A stretch of 64,000 nucleotides of DNA, from contig NZ_KB907499.1 in assembly GCF_000382065.1 (NCBI RefSeq), positions 171,631-235,630 on the forward strand. The letters run 5' to 3'. Source of the DNA: Stenotrophomonas hibiscicola ATCC 19867 (GTDB taxonomy: Bacteria; Pseudomonadota; Gammaproteobacteria; Xanthomonadales; Xanthomonadaceae). The notes beneath the pieces are model-generated. The model did not search any database and had not been told where the DNA came from. It worked only from the letters and a program-made list of their open reading frames with translations. Below are positions 43,445 to 53,463 of the stretch, in pieces. Within the stretch, counting starts at the first letter, position 1, and every line of letters begins with the position of its first letter. Made by a program: the position numbers and the translations under genes.

Positions 43445-43691
43445 GCAGGAAGGATACGGGCTGCCGTCGCAGGGGATGAGATTCGAAAGGGCACGTAGCC
43501 GCGGCCGTGAATCGTTCAATGGAAACGCAACGGTGCAGTATGATCGCTGCCCTCTCGGCACCGGCATGCATCATTGGCATGACACATCACCGGCGATCAC
43601 CCGCCGGCATGCTCAACGATGCAACAGCCATTACCCCCGGCGCTGGCCAGGTCGCGGCACGCAGACGCTCGGCCGGTGTCCGCTCCGTCGT

Positions 43692-44435
43692 TCAGATCCG
43701 CGTCGTGGCCAGGAACCGTTCACGATCCTGCTGCGTGCGCCGGCGGATCTCCTCCAGCGCCTGGCTTTCGGTCGCCTGCAGCATGGCTTCGAACAGGCGC
43801 TGGAAGTGATGGCGCATCGCATTGCGTGCGGCCACCGGATCACGCGCACGCAGGGCTTCGAAGATGGCCATGTGCTCGTCGGCACGGCTGGCGCCATCAT
43901 CGTGGCAGACCCGGGCATAGACCTCGGTCACCCGCGGCAGTTCGCTGCGCATGCGCCAGATCTGCTGCACGAAAAATTCCACCACCGGATTGCCGGAAAG
44001 CCGTGCGATGGCCAGGTGGAAACGGCGGTCGTACTCGCCGGCTTCGGCGTCGCTCAGGTCGCGACGGCACAGCGCTTCGGCCAACGACTGCAATTCGGCA
44101 ATGCCGGCATCATCCAGATTGCTGGCAGCCAGCGCGGCAGCCTCGGCTTCGAATACCGCGCGGGCAGCGGTGAGGTCGAAGGCGCTGACATCCGGCAGCC
44201 CGCCGGACGCCTGCGTCGGGCGCGGCTTCACATGCACGCCCGAACCGATGCGGATGGCGATCCAGCCCTGTGCTTCCAGTGCGATCTCGGCTTCGCGGAT
44301 GGTGACCCGGCTGACACCGAACCGTTCGGCCAGTTCACGCTCGCCCGGCAGCCGCGAGCCCGGCGGAAATTCGCCGTCCTCGATCAGCTTGCGGAGCTTG
44401 GCAGCGATGGTCTGGTAAAGGCGGTTGGCGGACAT
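43692..44435 (-). CDS. GntR-family regulator, FadR subfamily
   Basis: A 247-residue regulator: N-terminal winged helix (LRKLIEDGEFPPGSRLPGERELAERFGVSRVTIREAEIALE) and C-terminal all-helical FCD domain with metal/ligand His and Asp residues (EYDRRFHLAIARLSGNP). It lies 102 bp downstream of the alginate TonB receptor on the same strand. Regulators of this type control uronate and alginate loci with KDG or KDPG-like effectors, so it probably represses this locus through the paired ATACCA-type sites at 47504-47554. Confidence 0.9.
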   Translation of the reverse strand: MSANRLYQTIAAKLRKLIEDGEFPPGSRLPGERELAERFGVSRVTIREAEIALEAQGWIAIRIGSGVHVKPRPTQASGGLPDVSAFDLTAARAVFEAEAAALAASNLDDAGIAELQSLAEALCRRDLSDAEAGEYDRRFHLAIARLSGNPVVEFFVQQIWRMRSELPRVTEVYARVCHDDGASRADEHMAIFEALRARDPVAARNAMRHHFQRLFEAMLQATESQALEEIRRRTQQDRERFLATTRI

Positions 44436-44508
44436 GCGGCTGACCCTTGGCGATTCCCTCCGGGTCCCTGCCCTGCCACCGCGGCCGGCAAGGGTCCGGT
44501 TGGAGCGA

Positions 44509-44531
44509 CGGCGCGACCACTGGCCGCGCCG
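44509..44531 (-). other. Hairpin between the alginate receptor and gntR
   Basis: CGGCGCG, 9-base loop, CGCGCCG: a 7-bp stem starting 7 bp after the receptor stop. There is no T-run on the minus strand; it could allow partial readthrough into gntR. Confidence 0.45.
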
Positions 44532-44537
44532 CCCTGT

Positions 44538-47429
44538 TCAGAACTTGTATCGTACACCGAAATACGCACGCCGCCCGTAGGTCACCACTTCGCGGAAGTT
44601 CCCATAAAGCGGCTGGTAGGCCACGCGCGGCTCGTTGGTCAGGTTCATCAGCTCCAGCGACAGCGACAACTGCTTGTTCACCCGGTAGCGCAGGCGCAGG
44701 TCCACGCTGGTGTTGTCATCATAGTAGCGGTTCTGCTGCGCGGTGTTGCCGGTGAAGTCCTGGTAGTAGTGCGAGCGGAACTTGCCGATGGCCTGGATGT
44801 TGAAGCGCCCGACGTCCCAGTAGATCGAGCCGGACAGGACGTGCCGCGAGAAGCCGCTGAGACCCGCCGGCGGCACGATCGCCGGAATGATCGTGCCATC
44901 ACTGGCCAGCTGCTCGCCCAGTCGTGAGTCCTGGGTCCGGTAGTCGGCATCGGCGTAGTTGTAGCTGACCTTGAAGCCCAGCCCGTCGAACGGCTTGGGC
45001 AGGTACGACAGTCGATGGGTGGCGGTCAGCTCGAAGCCGGTCAGCGTGCTGTCCTCGTCGGTGGTTACCTGCTGCCGCACCGGCACAGTCACGCTCTGGC
45101 CGTCGATGGTGTAGGTCTCCGGCACCAGCGCGGTGGCGGTGCCGCCGTTGAACTGCTTCCAGTACACCGCGCCGGCCAGCATCGTGTCCGGGTTCGGGTA
45201 CCACTCCAGTGACAGGTCGCCGTTCCAGGACATCAGCGGCTGTGCCGCCGGGTTGCCACTGGCGCTGATGTCATCCAGCGCATCGGCCAGGTTGCCGTAG
45301 GTGGCATCACTGCTCACGTTGATGGTGCGCCCCGCACCCAGCGCGGCGATGTCCGGCCGTGACATCGCGCGGTACGCACCGACCCGCAGCAACACGTCCG
45401 GGCGCAGTTCGAAGGCCGCGTTGAGGCTGGGCAGCAGCTTGTCGTTGCCCGCCTTGAACACCTGCGTGCTGTACTCGCCGGTGGGTTGCAGGCGGATCGT
45501 CCCGTCACCGTTGTCCTCGATACGCAGGCCGGTACGCACGCCTTCGGAGCGAACATCGGTCTTGACCCAGCGCAGGCCGAGGTTGCCGGTCACCGGCAAA
45601 CCGAACAGGCTGCTGCTGAACTCACCCAGCAGATAGAGCGCGCGTGTCTTCTCGGTGATATCGACATTGTTCGGATCCTGGAAACCCGGATCCAGCCCGC
45701 TGTCGAGGCTGCCACGGAACGACTGGTACAGGCAGTTCGGATCGAAGTACGCCCACGAGGAGATCGTGTTGCCGCTGGCGGCATCCATGAAGTCATCCTG
45801 GGGGAATGGTGCACGGCAGGCCTGGTTGGCAGCGATGATCTTCGCCTTGTCGGCCGCCACGCGCTGGTCGTAGTCGGTTACCAGGGTGTTGTCGCGCAGG
45901 CGGTAGTCGGCCTGGCTGGCGCGCACGCCGCCCTTGATGCGGGTGAAGAAACCGGACTCGGGCATGAAACTGGCATCGAAGCGGCCGGCCTTGATCTTGT
46001 GGTCATTCTCCGTTGCGCTTGAGGTCACCCGCGCCGCCCCGGTGTAGGCGTCCCAGTTGGTGGGGTCGAAGTTCGGCGCCAGCGCGACACTGGGCACTTC
46101 GCCGTGCCAGTCCCAGTCATAGTCCACGTAGCCGGTGGCACCACTGCTGATGCCGGGCACGGCGGCATTGTTGACGTCGCGCTGGTTCGCGCGCAGGCGG
46201 GTCATGCGCTCGCTATCGAGGCGATTGGTATGCGAGTACGAAAGATCGGTGGACAGCTCCCAGGCCGGGGTCGGTCGCAGGATCAGGTTCAGGCCACCCC
46301 CGGTGTATTCCTCGCCACGCCAGTAGCGGTTGGAGGTGGAGTCGATCGAGGTGCTGCCATGCAGGTGGCGCACGATGCCCTCTGCGTCCACGTCGCGCTG
46401 GGTGATGCCGCGACGTGCGTTGGACAGGCTCAGATCGCTGCGGTTCTCGTACCAGTTGCGCTCGGTGTGTTCGAAGTCGAGATTCACTTCAACCACGTCA
46501 TTGGGCCGCCACTGCAGTGCAGCGAACTCGCTCTGGCGGTCGTTGCGCTCCTGCTTGAGCCGGTAGATGCGGCTGCTGGGCACCAGGTAGTAAGGTGCGC
46601 CGTTGGCGATGGCCTGCGCGGACACTTCATTGCAGTTGGCATTGCCCACGTTCTGCGTGCCATCGCAGGCATACCAGGTGGAACCGCTGGTGATGCTCTC
46701 TTCCGGATCGGTGCCGTCCAGGCGCTGGAAACCCAGCGAAATGCCCAGCTTCTGCCCGTTGCCGAACTCGAACTGGTCGATGTAGCTGGCGGTGCCGCGG
46801 TAGCCGATGCCGTCGTCGTCGCGATACTTCTTGTCATACTCGGCCCAGCTGCCACGCAGATCGATCTGCGCCGCCCGCTTGCCGTACTCCAGTGGGCGCA
46901 CTGTTTCCAGGCCGATGGTGCCGGCCACGCCGCCTTCGATGATGTCGGCGCGCTGGGTCTTGTAGATGGCGACCGTATTGATCAGCTCGGCGGGGAACAT
47001 GTTGAAGTTCACCGAGCGGTCGCCACTGCCGTTGGTGATCTCGCGGCCATTGAAGTTGGTGCTGCTGAGGAAGGCGCCCAGGCCACGGATGGAGATTTCC
47101 GAGGCCCCGGTCTTGTCGCGGGTCGAGGCGGCGCCGGTCAGGGTCTCGATCGCGTCGGCCAGCGAGGGCGCCGGCAGGTCGCCGATGTCATCGGCCGAGA
47201 GCACATCGGCAATGACCGTGTCGTCGCGCTTCTTGTTGATCGAACTCTGCATCGATTCGCGGATGCCGGTGACCTGCACCTGGTCCAGCGTGGTGGGATC
47301 CTGCCCTGCTGCCTCCTTGCTGGATTGCGCCTGGGCCGTGGGCAGGCCCGCCAGCACGGCGAGCAGCGCCACGATCAGGGGTGTGGGGGACAACGAGATG
47401 CTGTGCACTGCTCCGGCGGGTCGCCGCAT
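44538..47429 (-). CDS. TonB-dependent receptor, alginate/oligouronate type
   Basis: A 963-residue outer-membrane receptor with a signal peptide (to GLPTAQAQ), plug domain (VQVTGIRESMQSSINKKRDD, LADAIETLTGAASTRDKTG, IEGGVAGTIGLETVRPLEYG) and barrel ending in the Phe-terminated GVRYKF. Start ATG at 47429 is preceded by an excellent AGGAGG. It is divergent from the PL6/PL17 lyase operon, with shared operator sites between, so alginate oligosaccharides are the likely ligand. It is unlike the xylan receptor in its plug and loops. Confidence 0.93.
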   Translation of the reverse strand: MRRPAGAVHSISLSPTPLIVALLAVLAGLPTAQAQSSKEAAGQDPTTLDQVQVTGIRESMQSSINKKRDDTVIADVLSADDIGDLPAPSLADAIETLTGAASTRDKTGASEISIRGLGAFLSSTNFNGREITNGSGDRSVNFNMFPAELINTVAIYKTQRADIIEGGVAGTIGLETVRPLEYGKRAAQIDLRGSWAEYDKKYRDDDGIGYRGTASYIDQFEFGNGQKLGISLGFQRLDGTDPEESITSGSTWYACDGTQNVGNANCNEVSAQAIANGAPYYLVPSSRIYRLKQERNDRQSEFAALQWRPNDVVEVNLDFEHTERNWYENRSDLSLSNARRGITQRDVDAEGIVRHLHGSTSIDSTSNRYWRGEEYTGGGLNLILRPTPAWELSTDLSYSHTNRLDSERMTRLRANQRDVNNAAVPGISSGATGYVDYDWDWHGEVPSVALAPNFDPTNWDAYTGAARVTSSATENDHKIKAGRFDASFMPESGFFTRIKGGVRASQADYRLRDNTLVTDYDQRVAADKAKIIAANQACRAPFPQDDFMDAASGNTISSWAYFDPNCLYQSFRGSLDSGLDPGFQDPNNVDITEKTRALYLLGEFSSSLFGLPVTGNLGLRWVKTDVRSEGVRTGLRIEDNGDGTIRLQPTGEYSTQVFKAGNDKLLPSLNAAFELRPDVLLRVGAYRAMSRPDIAALGAGRTINVSSDATYGNLADALDDISASGNPAAQPLMSWNGDLSLEWYPNPDTMLAGAVYWKQFNGGTATALVPETYTIDGQSVTVPVRQQVTTDEDSTLTGFELTATHRLSYLPKPFDGLGFKVSYNYADADYRTQDSRLGEQLASDGTIIPAIVPPAGLSGFSRHVLSGSIYWDVGRFNIQAIGKFRSHYYQDFTGNTAQQNRYYDDNTSVDLRLRYRVNKQLSLSLELMNLTNEPRVAYQPLYGNFREVVTYGRRAYFGVRYKF

Positions 47430-47503
47430 GGTTTCCTCCTCCCAAAGGATCGCCTGCATGCCAGGCGTGGGACGCAGCTTCGGCACGGCGACATGAAAAT
47501 GTC

Positions 47504-47554
47504 AACCAATTGGTATGTGAATGTTCAAATGCCTTTGATCCATACCAGTTGATC
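47504..47554. promoter_or_regulatory. Paired inverted ATACCA-type operator sites, likely GntR-bound
   Basis: AACCAATTGGTAT (47504-47516) and ATACCAGTTGATC (47542-47554) are inverted copies of an ATACCARTTGRT motif; the first also holds the perfect palindrome ACCAATTGGT. FadR-type GntR proteins bind short TGGT/ACCA palindromes. The sites lie between the divergent receptor and PL6 genes and are the best candidate operators of the locus. Confidence 0.65.
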
Positions 47555-47670
47555 GCAATTTAATGTGCTTCTGCAGCATGACTTTGCGCGAAAGCTGGCT
47601 TACAACAGACCCGAAAGTGGTATGCAGACCCACCCTGAAACGACGGCCGGGCCGTCCCTGGAAGGATTTC

Positions 47671-49110
47671 ATGCGCATTCACTCGCTGGCACGTCACCCG
47701 TCCAACTATCCATCACTGTTTTGCCTGGCCACTGGTCTGGTCATGTGCCTGACCACTTCAGCGGCAAGTGCTACCAGCTGGCTCGTCCACGATGTCGCTG
47801 AGTTCACTACCGCCGCCTCGGCGCTGCAGCCCGGCGATGAGATCGTGTTGGCTGACGGCATCTGGACCGACGCCCGGTTGCTGCTGAAGGGCCAGGGCAC
47901 GGCAGCCGCGCCGATCACGCTGCGCGCGCAGACCGCCGGCAAGGTCGTCTTCAGCGGGCGCTCGGACCTGCGCCTGGCAGGGAGCTACCTGCAGGTGTCC
48001 AACCTGGTGTTCCGCAACGGCTACGCACCGGGTGATGCGGTGGTGGCATTCCGCGAATCGAGCAAGGCCGTCGCCAGCAACAGCCGCGTCACCGGCCTGG
48101 TGATCGACGACTACACCAACCCCGATGCCAGCGACCAGGACTACTGGGTTTCCTTCTATGGCAGCCACAACCGCCTCGATCACAGCCAGCTGCGCGGCAA
48201 GACCAATGCCGGGCCGACCGTGGTGGTGGTGCGCGATGCCACCCAGGGCCTGGACAACCAGCACCGCATCGACCACAACTGGTTCGGCCCACGCCCAGCG
48301 CTGGGCGTCAACGGCGGTGAAACGATTCGCGTCGGCACCAGTGACATCTCACTGAGCAATTCCAACAGCACGGTGGAGAACAACTGGTTCGAAGGCTGCG
48401 ACGGCGAGACCGAAATCGTCTCCAACAAGTCTGGCGGCAATACCTTCCGCGGCAACGTGTTCTATCGTTCGGCCGGAGCACTGACCCTGCGCCACGGCAA
48501 TGGCAACCGGGTGATCGACAATGTCTTCCTCGGCGATGACAAGGCCGGCACCGGCGGCGTACGCATCATCAACGCCGACCAGACCGTCAGCAACAACTAC
48601 TTTGAACGGCTGGCCGGGTCCAGCAACCGTTCGGCACTGGCGGTGATGGATGCGCAGGCCAATCCGCCGCTGTCCGGCTATGCGCCGGTGGTGAATGCCA
48701 CGATCAGCGGCAACACCTTCGTGGACGTGGCGAAGATCAGTTTCGGCGTCGGCCATGATGAGGCGAAGGGCATCGTGGTGGCCGCCAGCAACAGCCGCTT
48801 CACCGGCAACCTGATCGTCAACCGCACCAGCAGGAACCCGCCCAATGCCGCCAGTTCGCTGGCCGGTATCGACTTCAGTGGCAACGTGCAGTCGCCGGCA
48901 GCCAGCACTGTGTTCCCGGGAGGCGTAGAGAGCCGTGGTGTCAGCCTGCAGCAGGCTGATAGCGGATTGTGGGTTGCCACGCCTGCCCTGCCCGCCGTGG
49001 GTGCCGATCCTGCGCTGGCGATGACCGCGCGCGAGGCGACCGGCGTTGCCTGGTATCCCAAGGTGGGCGAAGTTGCCCTGTCACGCACCCGCAATGGAGT
49101 TGATCGATGA
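47671..49110 (+). CDS. PL6 alginate lyase (poly-mannuronate lyase family)
   Basis: A 479-residue secreted right-handed beta-helix lyase that cleaves alginate by beta-elimination. After a signal peptide ending at TSAASAT, repeated beta-helix coils lead to the PL6 catalytic pair: K253 (NKSGGNTF) and R274 (LTLRHGNGN), three residues offset from the Lys250/Arg271 of chondroitinase B. The acidic calcium/neutraliser segment CDGETEIVS precedes them. Start ATG at 47671 has GGAAGGA upstream. It overlaps PL17 by ATGA. Preference for mannuronate or MG blocks cannot be read from sequence. Confidence 0.93.
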   Translation: MRIHSLARHPSNYPSLFCLATGLVMCLTTSAASATSWLVHDVAEFTTAASALQPGDEIVLADGIWTDARLLLKGQGTAAAPITLRAQTAGKVVFSGRSDLRLAGSYLQVSNLVFRNGYAPGDAVVAFRESSKAVASNSRVTGLVIDDYTNPDASDQDYWVSFYGSHNRLDHSQLRGKTNAGPTVVVVRDATQGLDNQHRIDHNWFGPRPALGVNGGETIRVGTSDISLSNSNSTVENNWFEGCDGETEIVSNKSGGNTFRGNVFYRSAGALTLRHGNGNRVIDNVFLGDDKAGTGGVRIINADQTVSNNYFERLAGSSNRSALAVMDAQANPPLSGYAPVVNATISGNTFVDVAKISFGVGHDEAKGIVVAASNSRFTGNLIVNRTSRNPPNAASSLAGIDFSGNVQSPAASTVFPGGVESRGVSLQQADSGLWVATPALPAVGADPALAMTAREATGVAWYPKVGEVALSRTRNGVDR

Positions 49111-51335
49111 GGTTGCAGCCGCTGTTCGTTTCCCTGGCTTTGGCCGCCCCCTTCGCCCTGCTGCCGAGCGCATCGCTGTTCGCAGCCCCCACTGCCGCCG
49201 TGCGACAGGCCGAGGCCGCGCCGGTGCTGGTCACCGCCGCACAGTGGCAGCAGATGGCCAGCGAAGGCCGCCGCTACCCGTGGTTTTCCAAGGAGCAGGC
49301 GCGCACCGAGGCGACGCTGAAGAAGATGATGAAAGCCGGTATCGACGTGCCGGTACCCAAGGACAAGGGCGGCGGGCGCACCCATGAACAGCACAAGCGC
49401 AACTACCAGGCGCTGCTGGCGGCGGGCACGCTGTACCGGCTGACCGGCGACAGGGCCTACGTGGACTATGCGCGCGACATGCTGCTGCAGTATGCCCAGC
49501 TCTACCCGACGCTGGGCCCGCACCCGGAAGGCCGTGGGCAGATCCCCGGGCGCGTGTTCTGGCAGGTGCTCAACGATTCGGTATGGCTGGTCAACGCCAT
49601 CCAGGGCTACGACGCGATCCGCGACGCGCTGTCCGCCAGCGACCGCAACACCATCGAATCGAAGGTGTTCCGGCCAATGGCCGAGTTCCTCGTCAGCGAG
49701 CCGAAGAACTACGACCAGATCCACAACCACGCCACCTGGGCGGTGGCCGCCACCGGCATGACCGGCTACGTGCTGCGCGACCCTGAGCTGGTGGAGAAAT
49801 CCCTGCGCGGCAGTCGGAAGGACGATCAATTCGGCTTTCTTCGGCAGATCGACCTGCTGTTCTCGCCCGATGGTTACTACGAGGAAGGCCCATACTACCA
49901 GCGCTATGCACTGGCGCCGTTCCTGCTGTTCGCCAATGCCATAGAACGCAACGAACCTCAGCGGAAGATCTTCGCGCGCCGTGACGGCGTGCTGTTGAAG
50001 GCCGTGGATGTGCTGGTGCAGTCCAGCTACAACGGCTTGTTCTTCCCGATCAACGACGCCATCCTGGACAAAGGCATCGACACCGAAGAGCTGGTGGCCG
50101 GCATCGGCATCGCCTATGCGCGTACCGGTGATGACCGCCTGCTGTCCGTGGCCCAGCAACAGAAGCGCCTGCTGCTTTCGCCCGAAGGGCTGGAGGTGGC
50201 GCAGGCGCTGGCGGCGAACAAGGCCAAGCCTTTCGACTACAGGCCGATGCTGCTGCGCGACGGCCCTGACGGCGACCGCGGCGGCTTGGCCATTCTGCGC
50301 ATGAACGGCGAGCGCGGCCAGGCGCTGGTGCAGAAGGACACCATGCAGGGCATGGGCCACGGCCACTTCGACAAGCTCAACTGGTTGTTCTACGACAACG
50401 GCAACCCAGTGGTGACCGACTACGGCGCGGCCCGCTTCCTCAACGTGGAAGCCAAGCGCGGCGGCATCTACCTGGCCGAGAACCGCAGCTGGGCCAAGCA
50501 GACCGTGGCCCACAACACCCTGGTGGTGGACGAGCAGAGCCACTTCAAGGGCGACTGGAAGCGCGGCGAGGAGCATGCCCCGCAGGTGCGCTTCTTCCAG
50601 GCCGATGCCGATACCCAGGTCGCCTCGGCAACCATGCGCGATGCGTATCCAGGCGTGATCTTCACCCGCACCCAGGCGCTGCTGCGCCACCCCGACCTGG
50701 GTCTGCCAGTGGTGCTGGATCTGTTGCAGGTACACGGTAACAAGGCCGCGCGCTACGACCTGCCGCTGCACTTCAACGGTCACATCGTCACCACCGGCTT
50801 CGAGGCCGAACACTTCCCCGCCCAGCGCCCGGTGCTGGGCAAGGACAACGGCTACCAGCACCTGTGGCTGGATGCACGCAGCAAACCCGGCAGCGAACCG
50901 CGTTCGCTGGCCTGGCTGCTGGACGGCCGCTTCTACACCTACCGCTTCGGCAGCAGCGCACCCGCGCAGGCGCTGCTGGTGGAAAGCGGTGCCAACGACC
51001 CGGAATTCAACCTGCGCCGCGAACCGGCCCTGCTGCAGCGCGTGGAAGGCCAGAAGGACGTGACCTTCTTCAGCGTGCTGGAGCCGCACGGCGAGTACAA
51101 CGGCACCGCCGAGTACGTGCACGGCGCAGACAGCCGCATCAAGGACATCGTGCGCACCCGTGGCAGCGATGCCGAGGTGATCGAACTGCGCCTTGCCAGT
51201 GGAGCCCGCATCGCGCTGGGCGTGGCCGATGACAGCAGCGCCAAGGGCGAGCACAGCGTGACCGTCGACGGCCATGCCTACGGCTGGAGCGGCAGCCACG
51301 CGCGCATGGACCGCAGCAAGGATGACGCGAAATGA
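49107..51335 (+). CDS. PL17 exolytic oligoalginate lyase (heparinase II/III fold)
   Basis: A 742-residue lyase: signal peptide, N-terminal alpha/alpha toroid and C-terminal antiparallel beta-sheet domain. Expected PL17 residues are seen: N207-H208 (IHNHATW), the Tyr-rich loop YYEEGPYYQRY with the catalytic Tyr, and a further His in GMGHGHFDKLNW. It degrades alginate oligomers exolytically to 4-deoxy-L-erythro-5-hexoseulose uronate (DEH). A PL17 enzyme of S. maltophilia (Smlt2602) is a known close type. It has ATGA overlaps with the PL6 gene before and the MFS gene after. Confidence 0.95.
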   Translation: MRLQPLFVSLALAAPFALLPSASLFAAPTAAVRQAEAAPVLVTAAQWQQMASEGRRYPWFSKEQARTEATLKKMMKAGIDVPVPKDKGGGRTHEQHKRNYQALLAAGTLYRLTGDRAYVDYARDMLLQYAQLYPTLGPHPEGRGQIPGRVFWQVLNDSVWLVNAIQGYDAIRDALSASDRNTIESKVFRPMAEFLVSEPKNYDQIHNHATWAVAATGMTGYVLRDPELVEKSLRGSRKDDQFGFLRQIDLLFSPDGYYEEGPYYQRYALAPFLLFANAIERNEPQRKIFARRDGVLLKAVDVLVQSSYNGLFFPINDAILDKGIDTEELVAGIGIAYARTGDDRLLSVAQQQKRLLLSPEGLEVAQALAANKAKPFDYRPMLLRDGPDGDRGGLAILRMNGERGQALVQKDTMQGMGHGHFDKLNWLFYDNGNPVVTDYGAARFLNVEAKRGGIYLAENRSWAKQTVAHNTLVVDEQSHFKGDWKRGEEHAPQVRFFQADADTQVASATMRDAYPGVIFTRTQALLRHPDLGLPVVLDLLQVHGNKAARYDLPLHFNGHIVTTGFEAEHFPAQRPVLGKDNGYQHLWLDARSKPGSEPRSLAWLLDGRFYTYRFGSSAPAQALLVESGANDPEFNLRREPALLQRVEGQKDVTFFSVLEPHGEYNGTAEYVHGADSRIKDIVRTRGSDAEVIELRLASGARIALGVADDSSAKGEHSVTVDGHAYGWSGSHARMDRSKDDAK

Positions 51336-52636
51336 ACGGCCCTGCGGTGGTGGCCAACCTGCGCAAGGTGCCGGTGCGTTCAACAGTGCGCTGGCTGATC
51401 GTGGGCCTGATCGCCGTGGCTACGGTCATCAACTACATCGACCGCAACGCACTGGCGGTGATGTGGCCGGAAATCGCCAGGGAAGTGGGCGCAACCAAGG
51501 ATGACTACGCGCTGCTGGTGACGGTGTTCATGCTGTTCTATGCCGCCGGCCAGTTCCTGTTCGGGCGCCTGTTCGACATGATCGGAACGCGCCTGGGTTT
51601 CGCTCTGTCGATCAGCGTGTGGTCGATCTCCATCGCCCTGCATTCGGTCACCCATTCGATGCTGTCCTTCAGCCTGGTGCGGGCGATGCTCGGCATCAGC
51701 GAGGCCGGTGCCTGGCCAGGCGCGGTCAAGGCCAATGCCGAGTGGTTCCCGGCACGCGAGCGCGCACTGGCGCAGGGCGTGTTCAACGCAGGTGCGTCGA
51801 TCGGCGCGATTGTCTCCGCACCGGCCATCGCCGGCCTGTACCTGTGGCTGGGCTGGCGCGGCACCTTCGTGCTGGTCGGTGCGATCGGCTTCCTGTGGCT
51901 GCTGCCATGGCTGTTTGTCTACCGCGCCGGGCCGGACAAGCATCCGTGGGTGAGCGATGCCGAGCGCCGGTTGATCCAGGAAGACCAGGCCGGGCAGCAG
52001 GCAGAGGTGGCACCGAAGGCCAGCGTTCGTGAGCTGCTGGCCCACCGGCAGAGCTGGGGCATGCTCGCCTGCCGCTTCCTGCTGGACCCGATCTGGTGGT
52101 TGTTCGTGTCCTGGCTGCCGATCTACCTGGCCGAAACCTTCGGCTTCGACATCAAGCAGATCGGCCTGTTCGCCTGGGTGCCGTTCGTTGGCGCGATGCT
52201 GGGCAGCCTCAGCGGCGGTTGGCTGTCCGGGCGGATGATCCGCGCCGGGCACAGCGTGGACCGCGCCCGCAAGCTGGCCATCACGCTGGGCTGCGTGATC
52301 ATGGCCCCTGCCCTGCTGGCTGCCGTGCTGGCCAACCAGCCGCTGCTGGCGGTGCTGGCGATCGCTGCCGTGCTGTTCGGCTTCCAGGTGGCCATCGGCA
52401 ACATCCAGACCCTGCCGGGCGACCTGTTCGACGGCCGCTCGGTGGGCACGCTGGCGGGCCTCGGTGGCCTCGCGGCCGTGGCCGGCACCTTGATCACCAC
52501 CTGGCTGGTGCCAGTGCTGACCCGCCATTCCTACGCTCCGATCTTCATCCTCGTTGCCGCGCTGGTGCCGCTGTCGCTGGCCGCGCTGTGGTGGTGGACC
52601 GGTCCTATCCAGAAGCTCGACCGCCGCGCCGGTTGA
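51332..52636 (+). CDS. MFS transporter, ACS/hexuronate (ExuT-like) family
   Basis: A 434-residue twelve-helix transporter of the anion:cation symporter family. Signatures are NYIDRNALAVMWPEIAREVG in helix 1, GRLFDMIGTRLGF after helix 2 and the helix-4 region MLGISEAGAWPGAVKANAEWFP. ExuT-like members carry hexuronates by H+ symport. Its position between oligoalginate lyase and DEH reductase indicates import of DEH across the inner membrane. ATG at 51332 overlaps the PL17 stop. Confidence 0.92.
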   Translation: MNGPAVVANLRKVPVRSTVRWLIVGLIAVATVINYIDRNALAVMWPEIAREVGATKDDYALLVTVFMLFYAAGQFLFGRLFDMIGTRLGFALSISVWSISIALHSVTHSMLSFSLVRAMLGISEAGAWPGAVKANAEWFPARERALAQGVFNAGASIGAIVSAPAIAGLYLWLGWRGTFVLVGAIGFLWLLPWLFVYRAGPDKHPWVSDAERRLIQEDQAGQQAEVAPKASVRELLAHRQSWGMLACRFLLDPIWWLFVSWLPIYLAETFGFDIKQIGLFAWVPFVGAMLGSLSGGWLSGRMIRAGHSVDRARKLAITLGCVIMAPALLAAVLANQPLLAVLAIAAVLFGFQVAIGNIQTLPGDLFDGRSVGTLAGLGGLAAVAGTLITTWLVPVLTRHSYAPIFILVAALVPLSLAALWWWTGPIQKLDRRAG

Positions 52637-52696
52637 GCCTGGGTCTCCTTCTTTTCCAAGTACATCCATTCCCCCGCAAACCAAGGAGTTTTCCGC

Positions 52697-53449
52697 ATGT
52701 CGTTCCAGGACAAGGTGGCCATTGTCACCGGCGGTGGCCGCGATATCGGTCGCGCCGTTTCGATCAAACTGGCTGCCGCCGGTGCACGCGTCTGCATCAA
52801 CTACGCCAATGATGAAGCCAGTGCCCAGGAAACGCTGGCGCAGATCCAGGCGGCCGGTGGCCAGGCCATCGTGCATCGCGCCGACGTCACCGATGCCGCT
52901 GCCGTTGCCGGCCTGGTCGCTGCAGCACAGACCGCGTTCGGTGAGCGCATCGACCTGCTGGTGAACGTGGCCGGTGGCATGGTGCAGCGTCGCCCGCTGG
53001 CCGAGATCGACCCGGCGTTCTTCCACACGGTGATGGACCTCAACATCACCTCAACCTATCTCACCACGCACGCGGTGGTGCCGCACATGCGCGAAGGCGC
53101 GGCCATCGTCAATTTCGCCTCGCAGGCCGGTCGTGATGGCGGCGGCCCAGGCGCATCGATCTACGCCACCGCCAAGGCGGCGGTGATGACCTTCACCCGC
53201 GCCATGGCCAAGGAGCTGGGGCCGAAGGGTATCCGGGTGAACGCACTGTGCTGCGGCATGATCGCCACCCGCTTCCACGACGAGTTCACCAAGCCGGAAG
53301 TGCGCACGGCCGTTGCCGGCGCCACCCCGCTGCGCCGCCAGGGTGCGCCGGACGAAGCCGCTGACGCTGCTGTATTCCTGGCCTCGGATGCGGCGGCGTT
53401 CATCACCGGTGCGAATCTGGACGTCAACGGCGGCACCTACTTCTCCTGA
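52697..53449 (+). CDS. SDR-family DEH reductase
   Basis: A 250-residue short-chain dehydrogenase. The cofactor loop is TGGGRDIG (residues 11-18), the NAG motif reads NVAGG, and the catalytic Ser and YATAK follow. Acidic and neutral residues after strand 2 (YANDEASAQE) do not settle NADH or NADPH preference. In alginate loci this enzyme reduces DEH to 2-keto-3-deoxygluconate, and kdgK downstream uses that product. It lies 60 bp after the MFS gene. Confidence 0.9.
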   Translation: MSFQDKVAIVTGGGRDIGRAVSIKLAAAGARVCINYANDEASAQETLAQIQAAGGQAIVHRADVTDAAAVAGLVAAAQTAFGERIDLLVNVAGGMVQRRPLAEIDPAFFHTVMDLNITSTYLTTHAVVPHMREGAAIVNFASQAGRDGGGPGASIYATAKAAVMTFTRAMAKELGPKGIRVNALCCGMIATRFHDEFTKPEVRTAVAGATPLRRQGAPDEAADAAVFLASDAAAFITGANLDVNGGTYFS

Positions 53450-53463
53450 CTGGAATCCTGCCC

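Noticed and set aside
48678-51383. A 901-codon open frame on the minus strand across the PL6/PL17 genes
   Set aside because: It is antisense to two convincing lyase genes, lacks any recognisable domain and has the His/Val/Gln-rich composition of a GC-rich shadow frame.
51380-53026. A 548-codon minus-strand frame over the MFS and SDR genes
   Set aside because: It is Gln/His/Asp-rich antisense translation with no hydrophobic core or domain.
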